This document shows, piece by piece, positions 5,191 to 6,300 of a stretch of DNA of 6,300 nucleotides. Source of the DNA: an uncultured Bacillota bacterium. Lineage in GTDB: Bacteria; Bacillota_I; Bacilli_A; Erysipelotrichales; Erysipelotrichaceae. The notes under the pieces were generated by a model. It saw only the letters and a list, made by a program, of their open reading frames with translations. It did not search any database and was not told the DNA's origin. The number at the start of each line of letters is the position of its first letter. The first letter of the stretch is position 1. Location: positions 1-6,300 of the forward strand of contig CASEHR010000006.1 of the NCBI GenBank assembly GCA_949287785.1, written 5' to 3'. The position numbers and the translations under genes are program-made.

Positions 5191-5921
5191 GATATAAATG
5201 CACAGTCGCCTATAAGGGCAATCGATATGTCGGCTTTCAGAGTCAGATCAACGGCTTGGCGATCCAGGATGTGATCGAGGAAAAGCTTGGGATCATCACG
5301 CGGAAAAACACAAGGATCACAATGGCATCGCGTACAGATGCCAAGGTCCATGCTTTAGGGCAGGTCTTCACTTTCGACAGTGAGAAGGTCTTCGATGTCT
5401 ATAAACTCAAGGGAAGCATGAACGGCCTTTTGCCCAAGGATATCCACATCTGTAATGTTGAGATAGTGGCTGATGATTTTCACCCACGTTATATGGCTAA
5501 AGGCAAGCACTATCGTTATGTCATCAATATCGGGGAATACTCGCCTTTTTTAGATGGTTTTGCCTATCAGTGTTATTTCAAGATCGATCTTGCGAAAATG
5601 GTCGAATGCTCTGCGTGCTTTATCGGTAAGCATGATTTTTCGGCTTTCAATACGACACCTTATGCCGTAAACAAAGATCAGGTACGGACGATCAGAAGCC
5701 TCGATATCAAAAGAGATGGCGATATCCTGACGATCGATATTGTCGGTGATGGGTTTTTAAGGCATATGGTCAGAATGATCGTGGGAACGATGCTCGATGT
5801 CGCAAGAGGTATCAAGACGATCGATGATGTCAGGCGGATGATAAGCGAACATACAAAAGATGACACCAGACGTTACAACATCGATGCCTGCGGTCTTTAT
5901 CTTATTGAAATATACTATTGA
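5187..5921 (+). CDS. truA: tRNA pseudouridine(38-40) synthase TruA
   Basis: Converts uridines 38-40 in the tRNA anticodon stem-loop to pseudouridine; cytosolic, 244 residues, normal length. The catalytic aspartate is D51 in ASRTDAKVHALGQV (47-60). Most TruA proteins have GRTDAGVHA here, so a serine and a lysine replace two usual glycines, but the RTD core is intact. Other hallmarks are KHYRYVI (107-113, with the active-site region tyrosine), GKHDFSAF (147-154), and GDGFLRHMVRMIVG (187-200). The C-terminal DACGLYLIEIYY (233-244) matches the family's A-x-GLxLxxVxY end. The start ATG overlaps the ecfT stop as ATGA (5187-5190) and has no Shine-Dalgarno, so translation is probably coupled to ecfT. 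Next to ecfT is the usual place for truA in Bacillota; there is no functional link to vitamin transport beyond shared transcription. Confidence 0.96.
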   Translation: MRYKCTVAYKGNRYVGFQSQINGLAIQDVIEEKLGIITRKNTRITMASRTDAKVHALGQVFTFDSEKVFDVYKLKGSMNGLLPKDIHICNVEIVADDFHPRYMAKGKHYRYVINIGEYSPFLDGFAYQCYFKIDLAKMVECSACFIGKHDFSAFNTTPYAVNKDQVRTIRSLDIKRDGDILTIDIVGDGFLRHMVRMIVGTMLDVARGIKTIDDVRRMISEHTKDDTRRYNIDACGLYLIEIYY

Positions 5922-5945
5922 AACTGTCCGGAAAATGAGTAGAAT
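5918..5945 (+). promoter_or_regulatory. Possible promoter of the MATE gene
   Basis: TTGAAA (5918-5923, 5 of 6 to TTGACA) and TAGAAT (5940-5945, 5 of 6 to TATAAT) are separated by 16 bases, a good sigma-A layout. The -35 overlaps the truA stop codon. Transcription would start at about 5952, almost on the proposed ATG at 5954. No terminator lies between truA and this gene, so readthrough from the ecf operon is also possible. Confidence 0.45.
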
Positions 5946-5953
5946 TATGGACT

Positions 5954-6300
5954 ATGAGCAGTACGATGAAGATCACCAGCGGCCCGATCATCAAGCCGCT
6001 TGTCATGTTTTTCTTTCCGATCTTATTCGGTACTTTTTTCCAACAGTTATATAATACCGTCGACGCTTTGATCGTCGGTAATTTCTTGGGCAAAGAAGCT
6101 TTGGCAGCTGTCGGCGGGACGACAGGTACTTATGTCAATCTTTATGTCGGCTTTATTGTCGGTCTTGCATCCGGAGCTACTGTGCTGATATCGCAATATT
6201 TCGGTTCTAATGATTACCGCGATGTTTCCAAGACCGTTCATACGGGGATGACGTTGGCTTTGATCGTCGGTCTGATCTTCACGATCGTCGGGATCGCGAC
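5954..6300 (+). CDS. MATE-family multidrug/toxin efflux transporter (5' part)
   Basis: An inner-membrane antiporter of the MATE family (Na+ or H+ driven export of organic cations and drugs), truncated by the window end after about 115 of a usual 440-460 residues. The visible part shows the family N-terminus: PLVMFFFPILFGTFFQQLYN (15-34, first membrane segment), VDALIVGNFLGKEALAAVG (36-54), then GLASGATVLISQYFG (69-83) and the start of the third helix at about 98-115. The upstream stop in this frame is TGA 5936-5938, so the start is ATG 5954 or ATG 5966; neither has a clear Shine-Dalgarno. The gene begins 32 bases after truA. Transport substrate unknown. It may use its own promoter just upstream or be read through from truA. 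Confidence 0.93.
   Translation, partial: MSSTMKITSGPIIKPLVMFFFPILFGTFFQQLYNTVDALIVGNFLGKEALAAVGGTTGTYVNLYVGFIVGLASGATVLISQYFGSNDYRDVSKTVHTGMTLALIVGLIFTIVGIA

Noticed and set aside
5860..6054. Plus-strand 64-residue frame spanning the truA end and the MATE start
   Set aside because: It is out of frame with both recognisable genes, overlaps both, and its sequence is a frame-shifted reading of the MATE N-terminus.

Overview
The window reads as chromosomal DNA of a low-to-moderate GC Gram-positive bacterium (Bacillota; possibly an Erysipelotrichia- or Mollicutes-related lineage, which I hold only weakly). The grounds are the gene order ecfA1-ecfA2-ecfT-truA, strong GGAGG-type ribosome binding sites, intrinsic terminators with T-runs, and a Cof-type HAD phosphatase. 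TGA is used as a stop by several genes (HAD, ecfA1, ecfT, truA), so the Mycoplasma-type code does not apply. No insertion sequence, phage gene, tRNA, rRNA or CRISPR array was seen.

Layout. Positions 34-831 (minus strand) hold a Cof-type HAD phosphatase, transcribed divergently from the rest. Positions 832-990 form a compact control region: back-to-back promoters, a small dyad, and a 23-codon leader ORF with a strong ribosome binding site that ends 14 bases before mgtE. The leader RNA can form two mutually exclusive structures, one covering the leader's own ribosome binding site and start codon. Positions 991-2319 encode a full-length MgtE magnesium transporter, closed by an intrinsic terminator at about 2325-2347. 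Positions 2348-2575 show no supportable gene. An extended -10 promoter (2576-2584) then starts an FMN riboswitch (2592-2703) with a terminator (2710-2730).

Downstream of the riboswitch is a tightly overlapping operon: ecfA1, ecfA2, ecfT (the energizing module of a group II ECF vitamin transporter) and truA (tRNA pseudouridine synthase). Start and stop codons overlap by 22, 8 and 4 bases, which implies translational coupling. A MATE-family efflux gene begins at about 5954, with its own possible promoter, and runs off the window.

How it works together. The protein-coding genes are ordinary; the interest lies in the RNA leaders. The FMN riboswitch controls the shared ECF energizing module rather than a riboflavin-specific gene, so flavin status could gate uptake of several vitamins. 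Its terminator lies inside the reading frame that has the only visible ribosome binding site for ecfA1. The mgtE leader has no recognisable M-box but has a leader peptide plus alternative RNA folds, making it a candidate undescribed magnesium-responsive control element.
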